Below the pieces are notes generated by a model that ran no database searches, had not been told where the DNA came from, and was given only the letters and a program-made list of their open reading frames with translations. Position numbers and translations under genes: made by a program. A DNA stretch of 64,000 bases from Cobetia crustatorum (GTDB taxonomy: Bacteria > Pseudomonadota > Gammaproteobacteria > Pseudomonadales > Halomonadaceae): NCBI RefSeq assembly GCF_000591415.1, contig NZ_JEMF01000019.1, positions 62,001 through 126,000 on the forward strand, written 5' to 3'. Below, in pieces: positions 12,924 through 22,326 of the stretch. Each line of letters opens with the position of its first letter. Position 1 is the first letter of the stretch.

Positions 12924-14377
12924 TGCAATGGGAAGTCGTAATCGGGCTTGAGGTTCACGCTCAGCTCGCCACCCAGTCAAAGATCTTCTCTGGCTCCTCC
13001 ACCACCTATGGTGCCGAGCCCAACACCCAGGCCAGCGCCGTCGACCTCGGTCTGCCGGGTACCCTGCCGGTACTCAACGAGCAGGCCGTGGCCATGGCCG
13101 TGCGCTTCGGCCTGGCGGTCAATGCGGCTGTCGCCGGTCACTCAGTGTTCGAGCGCAAGAACTACTTCTATCCTGACCTGCCCAAGGGCTATCAGACCAG
13201 CCAGATGTCTCAACCCATTGTCGGCCCAGGTGTGCTTGAAATCCTGCTGGAAGACGGCACGCGCAAGTCGATCCGCATCCACCATGCTCACCTTGAAGAA
13301 GATGCTGGCAAGTCACTGCATGAAGACTTCCAGGGCATGACGGGCATCGACTTGAACCGTGCGGGCACGCCACTTCTGGAGATCGTCTCCGAGCCAGATC
13401 TGCGCTCCGCCAAGGAAGCCGTAGCCTACGTCAAGGCGATCCACGCCATCGTGACCTATCTCGGCATCTCTGACGGCAACATGGCAGAAGGATCACTGCG
13501 CTGTGACGTCAACATCTCGATGCGCCCCAAGGGCCAGGAAGCCTACGGCACGCGCGCGGAGATCAAGAACGTCAACTCCTTCCGCTTCATCGAGCGCGCC
13601 ATCCACTTCGAGGTCGAGCGTCAGATCGATCTGATCGAGGATGGTGGCCGCGTCGTACAGGAAACACGCCTGTATGATCCCGAAGCGGACGAGACACGCA
13701 GCATGCGCAGCAAGGAAGAGGCCAACGACTATCGCTACTTCCCGTGTCCTGACCTGCTGCCCGTTGAAGTTGATGAAGCCTATATCGAGCACCTGCGCGG
13801 CACCTTGCCTGAGATGCCGGCCGAGAAGCGCGCGCGCTTCGAAAGCGAACTGGGTCTATCGGCCTACGACGCCAGCGTGCTATCCGGCACTCGTGAAATG
13901 GCAGATTTCTTCGAAGAAGTGAAGGGTGTCTGCGGCGATGCCAAACAGGCCGCCAACTGGGTACAGGGCGAACTGTCCGGTCGCCTCAACAAGGAAAATC
14001 TCGACATCAGCGTAAGCCCAGTGTCTGCCGCGCAACTCGGCGGTCTGGTCAAGCGCATCGTCGACGAGACCATCAACGGCAAGGCGGCCAAGCAGGTATT
14101 CGCCGCGCTGTGGGACGGTGAAGGCACGAGCGCTGACGAAGTCATCGAATCACGCGGCCTCAAACAGGTCACGGATAGCGGTGCCATCGAAGCCGTGGTC
14201 GACCAGGTAATTGCCGACAACCCCGCCCAGGTGACCCAGTATCAGGAGGCTGAAGTAGACAAGCGCGGCAAGATGATCGGATTCTTCGTCGGTCAGGTCA
14301 TGAAGGCCTCGCGCGGGACAGCCAATCCGCAACAGGTCAACAAGGTCCTCAAGGACAAGCTGGATAGCCTCAGCTAA
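12923..14377 (+). CDS. gatB: Asp/Glu-tRNA amidotransferase subunit B
   Basis: 484 residues, full length. The N-terminal GatB cradle begins [13 protein letters not shown] and carries the conserved SRPD-like and [12 protein letters not shown] segments; the C-terminal YqeY-like tail domain starts at about residue 330. GatB binds the mischarged tRNA, activates the carboxyl group with ATP and receives ammonia from GatA. It overlaps the gatA stop (TGATG). No clear intrinsic terminator follows. Confidence 0.96.
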   Translation: MQWEVVIGLEVHAQLATQSKIFSGSSTTYGAEPNTQASAVDLGLPGTLPVLNEQAVAMAVRFGLAVNAAVAGHSVFERKNYFYPDLPKGYQTSQMSQPIVGPGVLEILLEDGTRKSIRIHHAHLEEDAGKSLHEDFQGMTGIDLNRAGTPLLEIVSEPDLRSAKEAVAYVKAIHAIVTYLGISDGNMAEGSLRCDVNISMRPKGQEAYGTRAEIKNVNSFRFIERAIHFEVERQIDLIEDGGRVVQETRLYDPEADETRSMRSKEEANDYRYFPCPDLLPVEVDEAYIEHLRGTLPEMPAEKRARFESELGLSAYDASVLSGTREMADFFEEVKGVCGDAKQAANWVQGELSGRLNKENLDISVSPVSAAQLGGLVKRIVDETINGKAAKQVFAALWDGEGTSADEVIESRGLKQVTDSGAIEAVVDQVIADNPAQVTQYQEAEVDKRGKMIGFFVGQVMKASRGTANPQQVNKVLKDKLDSLS

Positions 14378-14506
14378 GCGCGACGCCCTGAACCACCCAA
14401 CCGCCACATGCAACGGCCAGTCGCGGACATTCCGAGACTGGCCGTTGTCAGTCTACGATGGATGCCCTTATTCCCAGTCACTCGTTGCTACTTCAAGGAT
14501 GTTCTG

Positions 14507-15058
14507 ATGGCAGATGATGTCGGTGCCCGCCTACGAGCGCTACGCACCCTGCGTGGCATCTCGCAACGCGAGTTGGCCAAGCGCTGTGGCGTGACACACT
14601 CCAGCCTGTCGCTGATCGAGCAGGGTAAGGTCAGCCCGTCAGTGAGTTCACTCTCCAAGATTCTTGGCGCCATTCCGATGAGCGTCGGGGACTTCTTCAC
14701 CATGGAGCTCGAGAGTACCGGCAAGGTGTTCTACAGCGAGGAAGAACTCACCAATGTCGGTAGTGGTGAGGTGATATTCAAGCTGGTGGGTGCCAATCGC
14801 AAGAATCGTGGTCTGTCGTTCATGGTCGAGACCTATCCGCCAATCAGTGATACTGGCCGCGAGATGATCACCCATCAGGGTGAGGAAGCTGGCGTGATCC
14901 TCGAAGGCGAGATCGAGATCACCATCGGTGGCGACACGCGAGTGCTGAAAGCCGGCGAAGCCTATTACTTCGACACCAACGTGCCACATCGCTTCCGCAA
15001 TATCGGTGACGTCGAGTGTCGCCTGGTCAGCTGCGCCACACCCGCCCGCATGTTCTGA
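14507..15058 (+). CDS. puuR: PuuR-type XRE/cupin transcriptional regulator
   Basis: 183 residues, close to E. coli PuuR. An N-terminal helix-turn-helix (about residues 8-60, core SQRELAKRCGVTHSSLS) is followed by a C-terminal cupin (about 105-180, with HQGEEAGVILEG and PHRFRN). PuuR represses polyamine-utilisation genes and is released by putrescine. AAGGA 8 bases before ATG 14507 sets the start. It faces puuC across a shared terminator and heads the polyamine block. Candidate operators are at 18944, 19007 and 23635. Confidence 0.88.
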   Translation: MADDVGARLRALRTLRGISQRELAKRCGVTHSSLSLIEQGKVSPSVSSLSKILGAIPMSVGDFFTMELESTGKVFYSEEELTNVGSGEVIFKLVGANRKNRGLSFMVETYPPISDTGREMITHQGEEAGVILEGEIEITIGGDTRVLKAGEAYYFDTNVPHRFRNIGDVECRLVSCATPARMF

Positions 15059-15084
15059 CGCTGAATCGCAGCAAAGATGAAACC

Positions 15085-15115
15085 AAAAGGGCCACGCGAA
15101 TGCGTGGCCCTTTTC
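15085..15115. terminator. Bidirectional terminator puuR / puuC
   Basis: A stem AAAAGGGCCACGC / GCGTGGCCCTTTT with a short loop and A/T tracts on both sides serves convergent puuR (plus) and puuC (minus). Confidence 0.88.
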
Positions 15116-15147
15116 TTGTAGAGCTGAACAACGAGAGCATCAGCCCA

Positions 15148-16647
15148 TCAGGGCGTCAGAGAAATCCAGACGCTCTTGAGCTGGGTATATTCCGCCAGCG
15201 AGTGGTGCGACTTGTCACGCCCATTGCCCGACTGCTTGACGCCACCAAAGGGCATGGTCTGATCACCACCTGCCCAGTTGTTGACGAACACCTGCCCAGA
15301 TTCCAGCTGGTGCGTCATGCGCATGATGCGGTCGATATCCTGACTCCAAAGCCCTGCCGCCAGCCCAAAGTCACTGTCATTGGCCAGTGCCAGCGCCTCT
15401 GCTTCCGTCTCGAAGCCGAATACTGACAGCACCGGCCCGAAGATTTCCTCACAGCCGATTGCCATCTGCGACGTCACGCCATCGAAGACCACCGGACGGA
15501 TGAACAGGCCCGGCCCGGCGATATCCTCACCGCCTGCTCGTAGCGCTGCACCCTCTTCAACGCCTTGGCGGATATACCCCATCACGCGTTCGTGTTGAGT
15601 CTTGTCGACCATCGCGCCCATGAAGCTTGCAGGATCGAGCGGATCACCCGGCTGCATGCGCTCAGCCGCGGCAACAACCTTCTCGACGAAGGCTTCGCGG
15701 ATCGAGTGCTCGACCAATAGACGGGAGCCTGCAATACACACCTCCCCTTGATTGTAGAAGATGGCCGCCGCGGCACTCTCAGCCACGCGGTCCAGATTGG
15801 CGCAATCGGCGAAGACGATGTTGGGACTCTTGCCGCCGCACTCAAGGAAGACACGCTTGAGATTGGACTGCCCAGCATATTGCATCAACTGCTTGCCAAC
15901 CGCGGTAGAGCCTGTGAAAGCCAGGCATTCCACATCCATCGACAGTGCCAACGCACGCCCGACGGTATGCCCGAAGCCCGGCAATACCTGGAAGACACCG
16001 CGCGGAATACCGGCTTCACGCGCCAGTTCTGCCAATCTAAGTGCTGACAGCGGTGATTTCTCCGACGGCTTGAGGATGACGCTATTACCCGCCGCCAGTG
16101 CCGGCGCGATCTTCCATGCCGTCATCATCATAGGGAAGTTCCACGGCACGATGGAAGCGACCACGCCCAGCGGCTCGCGCAGTACCATGCCCAGCGCCTG
16201 CTGACCCGTCGGTGCGACTTCGCCGTAAAGCTTGTCGATGGATTCAGCCTGATAACGAATCGACCCGATCGCCCCCGCCATATCATCGAGCGCACTGGTC
16301 ACCGGCTTACCCATGTCGAGGGTATCCAGCAGTGCCAATTCATCCTGATTCGCCTCAAGCAGGTCCGCCAGCTTGAGCAGTACGCGTTTGCGCTCGCCCG
16401 GCGGCATGCGTGACCAGACACCGCTCTTGAAGGCTGCGCGCGCATGACGAATGGCGATCTCGGCATCGGCTTTGTCGCAGCTGGCAACATGGGCCAGCAC
16501 TTCACCGGTGGCCGGATTGATCGTCTCGAACGTCTCACCACTGACGGCGGCCACGAATTCATCATTGATGAACGCACGATCGTTCAGCGTCGTGGTGAGG
16601 CGTGCAGCAAGCGCCTGCCAGTCATTCAGGGTCTGTGGGCGACTCAT
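15148..16647 (-). CDS. puuC: Gamma-glutamyl-gamma-aminobutyraldehyde dehydrogenase (PuuC type)
   Basis: 499 residues, an NAD(P)-dependent aldehyde dehydrogenase. The Rossmann part carries PWNFPMMM and FTGSTAVGK; the active-site pair is Glu in ECGGKSPN and Cys in NQGEVCIAG (about residue 300). The protein resembles E. coli PuuC along its length. It would oxidise the gamma-glutamylated aldehyde made by PuuB, and may accept 3-aminopropanal or similar aldehydes. Its ATG overlaps the preceding aminotransferase stop as ATGA, so the two are coupled. The exact substrate is inferred from neighbours. Confidence 0.9.
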   Translation of the reverse strand: MSRPQTLNDWQALAARLTTTLNDRAFINDEFVAAVSGETFETINPATGEVLAHVASCDKADAEIAIRHARAAFKSGVWSRMPPGERKRVLLKLADLLEANQDELALLDTLDMGKPVTSALDDMAGAIGSIRYQAESIDKLYGEVAPTGQQALGMVLREPLGVVASIVPWNFPMMMTAWKIAPALAAGNSVILKPSEKSPLSALRLAELAREAGIPRGVFQVLPGFGHTVGRALALSMDVECLAFTGSTAVGKQLMQYAGQSNLKRVFLECGGKSPNIVFADCANLDRVAESAAAAIFYNQGEVCIAGSRLLVEHSIREAFVEKVVAAAERMQPGDPLDPASFMGAMVDKTQHERVMGYIRQGVEEGAALRAGGEDIAGPGLFIRPVVFDGVTSQMAIGCEEIFGPVLSVFGFETEAEALALANDSDFGLAAGLWSQDIDRIMRMTHQLESGQVFVNNWAGGDQTMPFGGVKQSGNGRDKSHHSLAEYTQLKSVWISLTP

Positions 16648-18052
16648 GAGCAGGATTCCGATGTCAGAGAAGTAAGATGAAATGAGGCCGCCAGCTGGCG
16701 AGCCGTTTCGTCAAGTGCTGCACGCGCCAGGCTGACCAGCGCGTCAATCTCGTCATGCGTGATGACCAGCGGCGGCGAGATGATCATGGTGTCACCCACC
16801 GAGCGCATCACCAGTCCAGTATCGAAGCAGGTATCGCGACACATGCTCCCCACTGCCAAAGACGAATCGAAACGCTCACCGGTGGCCTTGTCGGCCACTA
16901 GCTCAAGCGCCCCCATCAGCCCCAGCGAGCGAGCCTCACCCACCAGTGGATGATCAGCCAGCGTCGCCCAGCGTTTGGCAAGATAGGGGCCGAGATCATC
17001 ACGCACCCGCTCGACAATATTCTCGCGCTGCATGATCTCGAGCGTCTTGAGCGCCACCGCCGCACACACCGGATGCCCGGAGTAGGTGAAGCCGTGATAG
17101 AACTCGCCGCCCTCTTGAACCAGAGTCTCGGCGATACGATCGCCCACCAGCACACCGCCAATCGGGAGATAACCTGATGACAGCCCCTTGGCAATCGGCA
17201 TCAAATCCGGCTTGAGGTCGTAGTGCTGGCTGCCGAACCACTCTCCCAGCCGCCCGAAGCCACAGATGACCTCATCGATCACCAACAGAATGTCGTACTT
17301 CTCAAGCACTGCCTTGACTGCTGGCCAGTAACTGTCAGGAGGCATGATCGCTCCGCCCGCGCCTGCACCGGTTCCGCCAGGAAGGCGGCCACGTTATCCG
17401 GCCCCAACTCGAGAATGCGGGCTTCGAGCGCATCGGCGCAGACCTTGCCGAACTCCTCACGATTCATGTCACGTCCTTCGCCAAACCAGTAGGGCTGACG
17501 GATATGCGTGATGCCCGGCACACAGGGACCGCCTTGCTCGTGCATCGGCGCCATGCCTCCCAGACTCATGCCAGCGACAGTAGAACCGTGATAGCCATTC
17601 TCCCGCGAGATGATCCACTGCTTCTCAGGCTTGCCTTTGAGTGCCCAGAAACGGCGCACCATGCGCAGCATGGTGTCATTGGCTTCAGAACCGGAGCCGG
17701 TAAAGAAGACATGATTGATGTGATCCGGTGCCAGACGGCACAACTCAGCTGCAAGCTCGATGGCCGGCGGATGGGCAGTCTTGAAGAAGGTGTTGTAGTA
17801 CGGCAGCTGTGTCATCTGCTGGCTGGCAGCGTCCACTAACTCCTGACGCCCATAACCGAGATTCACGCACCATAATCCCGCCATGCCATCAAGCATCCGC
17901 TGGCCGTCAGCATCCTGGATATACACGCCTGAGGCGGCGGTAATGATGCGACTGCCCTCCTCACTCAACGCCTTGAAGTCGGTGAATGGATGCAAATGAT
18001 GATCACTGTCCAGCGCTTTGAGACGCGCGGTGCCGGGTGAGGTCATGGTCAT
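16644..18052 (-). pseudogene. spuC: Class III polyamine aminotransferase (SpuC type), one frameshift
   Basis: Two overlapping minus-strand frames (18052-17279 and 17345-16644) join into one PLP aminotransferase of about 460 residues. The first frame reads AFLAEPVQ and then turns to nonsense; restoring one G gives the family motif EPVQGAGG followed by IMPPDSY and the rest. The missing base lies at about 17362 (coding CAGGGCGCG expected, CAGGCGCG present). The PLP lysine is in AKGLSSGYLP and the cofactor loop in GSGSEAND. SpuC transaminates putrescine with pyruvate to 4-aminobutyraldehyde. It is coupled to puuC. Both halves are well conserved, so a sequencing error is more likely than decay. 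Confidence 0.88.
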
Positions 18053-18132
18053 GTCTCTCGTTGGAGGATGTTGCCTGAGATGGCGGTAAATACTGCCAGT
18101 CTGACGTTTGCTTGATTATTGGCGCCAGAAGA

Positions 18133-18900
18133 TCACTCGCCATGTGCCGCCTTGTCACGACAGGCGTCAGCGAAACCCTCAAGAATCGCGAGATACAAGG
18201 GATGCTCGCGCGTCTTCCACTCTGGATGCCACTGCACTGCCAACGCAAAGGAGGATGCCGTACTGACCGATACCGCTTCCACCAGGCCATCCGGCGCGAG
18301 CGCTTCGACGCGCAGACCCTCGCCCAGCCGAGCAATGCCTTGTTGATGCAGCGAGTTGACGCGCGCCTCTGGTGCGTCATACAGCGCCGCCAGCTGGCCA
18401 CCGGCCACGATGGAGATGTCGTGTGAAGGCGCGAACTGTGCGTCCTGATCACCCTTCGGTTCACGATGATCCATCAGGCCCGGCACCTGCTGTACGGCCT
18501 GATGCAGACTGCCGCCGAAGGCGACGTTCAACTCCTGGAAGCCACGACAGATACCCAGCAACGGCATACCCAGCGTCAGTGCCAGCGGCACCCATTGCAG
18601 CGCCGCAGCATCACGCGCGCGATCTTCATAGGTATTTTCCGGCGCCAGCGATTCACCATAGCGCGAGGGGTGCATATTGGAATAACTACCCGTCAGCAGC
18701 AGTCCATCCAGACGTGACAGCAGGGCTTGCATGGCATCGATATCAGCAGCGGAATCCATGTCCTCCCATACCGGAATCATCACCGGCTGCAAGCCCACAT
18801 CACGCAATGCACTCACATACTTGTCCGTCACCATATGGGCCGGATGACCTTCGACAGTACGGCGGCAGGCGATAACGCCTACCAGAGGACGGGGTTCCAT
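18133..18900 (-). CDS. puuD: Gamma-glutamyl-GABA hydrolase (PuuD type)
   Basis: 255 residues, a class I glutamine-amidotransferase-fold hydrolase. Nucleophile C118 is in GICRGFQE and the His/Glu pair is H225/E227 in QWHPEW. PuuD cleaves gamma-glutamyl-GABA to glutamate and GABA, the last step of the Puu route. A strong AAGGAGA lies 5 bases before ATG 18900. It is the first gene of a minus-strand unit with spuC and puuC, divergent from puuA, with candidate PuuR sites in the gap. Also called SpuA in Pseudomonas. Confidence 0.92.
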   Translation of the reverse strand: MEPRPLVGVIACRRTVEGHPAHMVTDKYVSALRDVGLQPVMIPVWEDMDSAADIDAMQALLSRLDGLLLTGSYSNMHPSRYGESLAPENTYEDRARDAAALQWVPLALTLGMPLLGICRGFQELNVAFGGSLHQAVQQVPGLMDHREPKGDQDAQFAPSHDISIVAGGQLAALYDAPEARVNSLHQQGIARLGEGLRVEALAPDGLVEAVSVSTASSFALAVQWHPEWKTREHPLYLAILEGFADACRDKAAHGE

Positions 18901-18943
18901 GAAATCTCCTTCAAGGCGTGCTTGCAGCCCTTGGACAGTTGGT

Positions 18944-18958
18944 ATGTTTTTATCAACA
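18944..18958 (+). promoter_or_regulatory. Candidate PuuR operator in front of puuD
   Basis: ATGTTTTTATCAACA resembles the site at 23635 in front of puuB and, by memory, the E. coli PuuR box AAAATATAATGAACA (9 of 15 matches). It lies in the puuD/puuA divergent gap. Direct similarity is seen; binding is inferred. Confidence 0.4.
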
Positions 18959-19006
18959 TAGACTGAACGCCTTTCCTTGCCAACCCGACAAAGCGACGAT
19001 TTACCA

Positions 19007-19021
19007 AAAATCTATTCAACA
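19007..19021 (+). promoter_or_regulatory. Candidate PuuR operator between puuD and puuA
   Basis: AAAATCTATTCAACA matches 12 of 15 bases of the E. coli PuuR box as I recall it (AAAATATAATGAACA). It lies in the AT-rich middle of the divergent gap and could serve both genes. Confidence 0.5.
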
Positions 19022-19165
19022 TGCTGTTTTAAAGACACTTAAAACCAAATTTATTGATAAACCATCTCAGCTCACCTCGGCAAAAACTGTAAATTATTTG
19101 ACAACACTCACTGACGTGACGATATATGTATGCATAACAGCCATCCATGCCCACAGGTGATTCAC

Positions 19166-20542
19166 ATGCACAGCCTTCCCGTCGATGAGGTCAGAGAATT
19201 TCTGGACCGTCATCCAGAGATCGAGAATATCGATCTGCTGATCAGCGATATCAATGGTATTCAGCGCGGCAAGCGTATCCCTCGTGAAAACCTCGAGAAG
19301 GCTTACGCGCTTGGCATCAACTTGCCGGGTTCGGTCTTCGCGCTCGATATTGCGGGCAATACCATCGAAGAGACGGGATTGGGGCTGGAAACCGGGGATA
19401 GCGATCAGGTCTGCCGTCCGATTGCAGGCACCCTGATGCCGGCTCCCTGGTTGCGTAATGGCAAGCAGGGCCAACTGCTGATGAACATGCGTGATGACAA
19501 GGATGGTCCCTTCTTTGCCGATCCGCGCAATCAGCTGCAGAAGCAGGTGGATGTCCTCGCTGCAATGGGCCTGACGGCAGTCGTGGCACTGGAACTTGAG
19601 TTCTATCTGGTCGATCGCGAACGCGACGACCTGGGCATGGCGCAGCCGCCCTGCTCACCCGTGACAGGTGAGCGGGCCACCGAAAGCCAGCTCTACTCCA
19701 TCGGTGAGCTGGATGAGTACGCTGACTTCCTCGAAGAGATCCAGAATGCAGCGCGCATTCAAAAGCTGCCACTGGATACCGCACTCAAGGAGTGCGCGCC
19801 GGGCCAGTTCGAGATCAACCTGATCCACCTTGATGATGTCATGAAGGCCTGCGACAGCGCCGTACTGCTCAAGCGTCTAATCAAGGGTGTCGCTCTGCGT
19901 CATGGCTTTGATGCCACCTTCATGGCCAAGCCATATGGTGATGAAGCAGGCAACGGCATGCACGCACACATGAGCCTGCTGGATCGTGACGGTAACAACG
20001 TCTTCTCAGCCGCAGATGAAAACCCGCTGGGTACCGATATGCTACGCCACGCCATCGGCGGCCTGTTGGAACTGATGCCGGCGTCCATGGCGCTATTCGC
20101 CCCCAATTTGAACTCCTATCGCCGCTTCCAGCAGGGGCTTTATGTCCCGATGGCACCGACCTGGGGCTTCGATAATCGCTCTGTCGCCATCCGTATCCCT
20201 TCCGGCCCCAATGAAGCGCGTCGCCTTGAGCACCGCGTCGCCGGGGCAGACGTCAATCCGTACTTGTTGCTGGCCACCCTGCTGGCCTCCGTTGCTCATG
20301 GCATCACGCATCAGGTCTCGCCCGGCGAACCCGTCACAGGTAATGCCTATGACCAGTTCGAGCCCAGCCTGACCAATAGCTGGTCTGAAGCTCTGACCTT
20401 GCTGGAAGAGAGCCCGCCGCTAACGGATGCCTTTGGTGCGCCATTCCTCAACGTCTTCATTTCAGGACGTCGGGCCGAACGCGAAGCGGCCATGCAGATC
20501 ATCAGCCGCATGGAATATGACTGGTACCTGCGTCACATCTAG
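19166..20542 (+). CDS. puuA: Gamma-glutamylpolyamine synthetase, glutamine-synthetase family (PuuA type)
   Basis: 458 residues from ATG 19166, which has AGGTGA 6 bases upstream; an in-frame ATG at 19130 lacks one. Glutamine-synthetase signatures include LELEFYLV (metal site), HAHMSL, NSYRRF and NRSVAIRIP. The PuuA branch joins glutamate to putrescine or another polyamine using ATP. It stands divergent to puuD, with an antiporter gene 136 bases downstream. A second family member lies at 23846-25228; which of the two handles putrescine and which spermidine cannot be told from sequence. Confidence 0.88.
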   Translation: MHSLPVDEVREFLDRHPEIENIDLLISDINGIQRGKRIPRENLEKAYALGINLPGSVFALDIAGNTIEETGLGLETGDSDQVCRPIAGTLMPAPWLRNGKQGQLLMNMRDDKDGPFFADPRNQLQKQVDVLAAMGLTAVVALELEFYLVDRERDDLGMAQPPCSPVTGERATESQLYSIGELDEYADFLEEIQNAARIQKLPLDTALKECAPGQFEINLIHLDDVMKACDSAVLLKRLIKGVALRHGFDATFMAKPYGDEAGNGMHAHMSLLDRDGNNVFSAADENPLGTDMLRHAIGGLLELMPASMALFAPNLNSYRRFQQGLYVPMAPTWGFDNRSVAIRIPSGPNEARRLEHRVAGADVNPYLLLATLLASVAHGITHQVSPGEPVTGNAYDQFEPSLTNSWSEALTLLEESPPLTDAFGAPFLNVFISGRRAEREAAMQIISRMEYDWYLRHI

Positions 20543-20678
20543 CCAATAGCGCCTTCCCAACAACATCTCTCTGGGCTCGTAACATGACAATCATAAAATC
20601 AGCCGCTGCCCGCGACACCTATCACATTCCACCTTTCAGCATGCTAAGCAGCTCCCTCCTTGCACGGGAGAATCTCGC

Positions 20679-22169
20679 ATGAACTCGCCGACTCACGCGA
20701 AACCACATGCCTTCGCCCCTTCTGTGGCGACGCGCGGCAAAGGCCGCAGTATCGCTATGTTTGGCACCATACTGGCACTGGTGCTTGGCATCACCTTCAC
20801 ACATGACGCTGGTACGCCATTTGGCTGGATAAGTCTGATGCCGTCGCTGATTGTGCTGGTGGTCGCCATTGCCACCCACCGCACACTGGAAGCACTGGCC
20901 ATCGGTGCACTCTCTGGTCTCTTGATGCTGCAACCCGAGGACTACATCGGCGAACTTGCTGACATCTCACTGAATGTGATGATGAACGAGACTATCGCTT
21001 GGCTGATTCTGGTCTGCGGCCTGATGGGCGGCTTCATCGCCATGATGGAGAAGTCCGGCTGCACATTGAGCTTCAGCAACATGATCGGCCGACTGCTCAA
21101 AACGCGCCGCCAGTCACTGATTGGCACCGTGGTACTGGGCATTCTCATCTTCATTGATGACTACCTGAATGCACTCGCTACGCCAGCAGCCATGAAGCGC
21201 CTCACTGATCGCTTTGGCGTCTCGCGCGAGAAGCTGGCCTATATCGTCGACTCAACCGCCGCGCCGATTTGCATCCTGGTCCCCCTCTCGACCTGGGCCG
21301 TGTACTTCTCGCAATTGCTGGAAGAAGGCGGCGCTACCGAGAACGGCATGTCGCTCTATATTCAGGCCATTCCGTACATGCTGTATGGCTGGATCGCCAT
21401 GGGGCTGGCCATGCTGGTTGCCATCGGTCTGATGCCGGATATTGGACCGATGAAGGCGGCTGAGCTGCGCGCGAAAGCCGGCCAACCCATTCCCGATGGT
21501 GCCCCGGAGCCGATGCCAGAAGCCGATGCACCGAAATCCAGTCCGTGGATTGGCCTGATGAACTTCGTGCTTCCCATGGCCGTGCTGATCGGTGCCAGTG
21601 CCTGGTTCGAGATTGACCTGCTCAAGGGCGTGATTGTCGCAACCTTGTTCACCATCGTGCTCTATCTCGCCCAGCGCCTGGTGTCCTTCTCTGCACTGAT
21701 GGATGCCGTGATGGACGGCTTTCGCACCATGATGCTGCCACTGGCCATCGTCGCCGTCGGTTTCGTGCTGCGTGAGGTCAATGATCAGCTCGGCATGACC
21801 ACCTTCATGATCGATAGCCTGACGCCCTACCTGACACCCGCGATTCTGCCGGCCATCGTGTTCGTCAGCATGGCAGTGGTGGTGTTTGCGACGGGGTCGT
21901 CCTGGGGGGTGTTCGTGATCTCGATTCCAATCGTGCTTCCCATTGCGATACATATGGATGCTTCGATTCCCCTGATCGTCGGGGCTCTGCTGTCGGCCTC
22001 AAGCTTCGGCAGCCATGCCTGCTTCTTCTCGGACTCCTCGGTACTGTCGTCTCAGGGCTGTGGTGTCCAACCGATGCAACATGCGCTGACACAGCTGCCC
22101 TATACGATGATAGGCGCTGCAATCACTACCGCTGGCTTCCTGGCGCTGGGCTTCTGGATCAACGGCTAA
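20679..22169 (+). CDS. NhaC family Na+/H+ antiporter-like membrane protein
   Basis: 496 residues with about 11-12 membrane helices, including the conserved IFIDDYLNAL segment (about 147-156), DSTAAP with PLSTWAVYF, TGSSWGVF and the SHACFFSDSSV motif of the NhaC family. The usual function is sodium/proton exchange at the inner membrane. Placed directly after puuA, it may instead exchange a polyamine-pathway product or balance pH during polyamine catabolism; that is inference. GGGAG lies 10-14 bases upstream of ATG 20679. Confidence 0.82.
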   Translation: MNSPTHAKPHAFAPSVATRGKGRSIAMFGTILALVLGITFTHDAGTPFGWISLMPSLIVLVVAIATHRTLEALAIGALSGLLMLQPEDYIGELADISLNVMMNETIAWLILVCGLMGGFIAMMEKSGCTLSFSNMIGRLLKTRRQSLIGTVVLGILIFIDDYLNALATPAAMKRLTDRFGVSREKLAYIVDSTAAPICILVPLSTWAVYFSQLLEEGGATENGMSLYIQAIPYMLYGWIAMGLAMLVAIGLMPDIGPMKAAELRAKAGQPIPDGAPEPMPEADAPKSSPWIGLMNFVLPMAVLIGASAWFEIDLLKGVIVATLFTIVLYLAQRLVSFSALMDAVMDGFRTMMLPLAIVAVGFVLREVNDQLGMTTFMIDSLTPYLTPAILPAIVFVSMAVVVFATGSSWGVFVISIPIVLPIAIHMDASIPLIVGALLSASSFGSHACFFSDSSVLSSQGCGVQPMQHALTQLPYTMIGAAITTAGFLALGFWING

Positions 22170-22216
22170 GCTGTCGTCTGCCTATCTCTCTAGCGGCTTG
22201 ATGATCTGCCAGGCAA

Positions 22217-22250
22217 TAAGATGCCCCACCCTTCTGGATGGGGCATCTTA
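22217..22250 (+). terminator. Terminator after the NhaC-like gene
   Basis: A stem AAGATGCCCCA / TGGGGCATCTT with an ACCCTTC-type loop lies about 50 bases after the stop. The T tract is short (CTTA), so efficiency is uncertain. Confidence 0.65.
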
Positions 22251-22265
22251 CGTTGGAGGCCCATG

Positions 22266-22300
22266 AAAAAGCCGCCTTCCCATCATGCAGGAAGGCGGCT
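22266..22300 (-). terminator. Terminator after puuB copy 1
   Basis: A stem GCCGCCTTCC / GGAAGGCGGC with a 9-base loop and a T5 run on the minus strand lies just beyond the puuB stop. Confidence 0.88.
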
Positions 22301-22326
22301 CTGGAGCGACGGCAGCGGCAGGTTGA

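Noticed and set aside
11847-12980. 377-codon minus-strand frame opposite gatA
   Set aside because: Antisense shadow of a well-conserved gene; no family similarity or ribosome site.
21252-21953. His-rich minus-strand frame opposite the antiporter gene
   Set aside because: Composition is the complement of a membrane-protein gene; not a real metal-binding protein.
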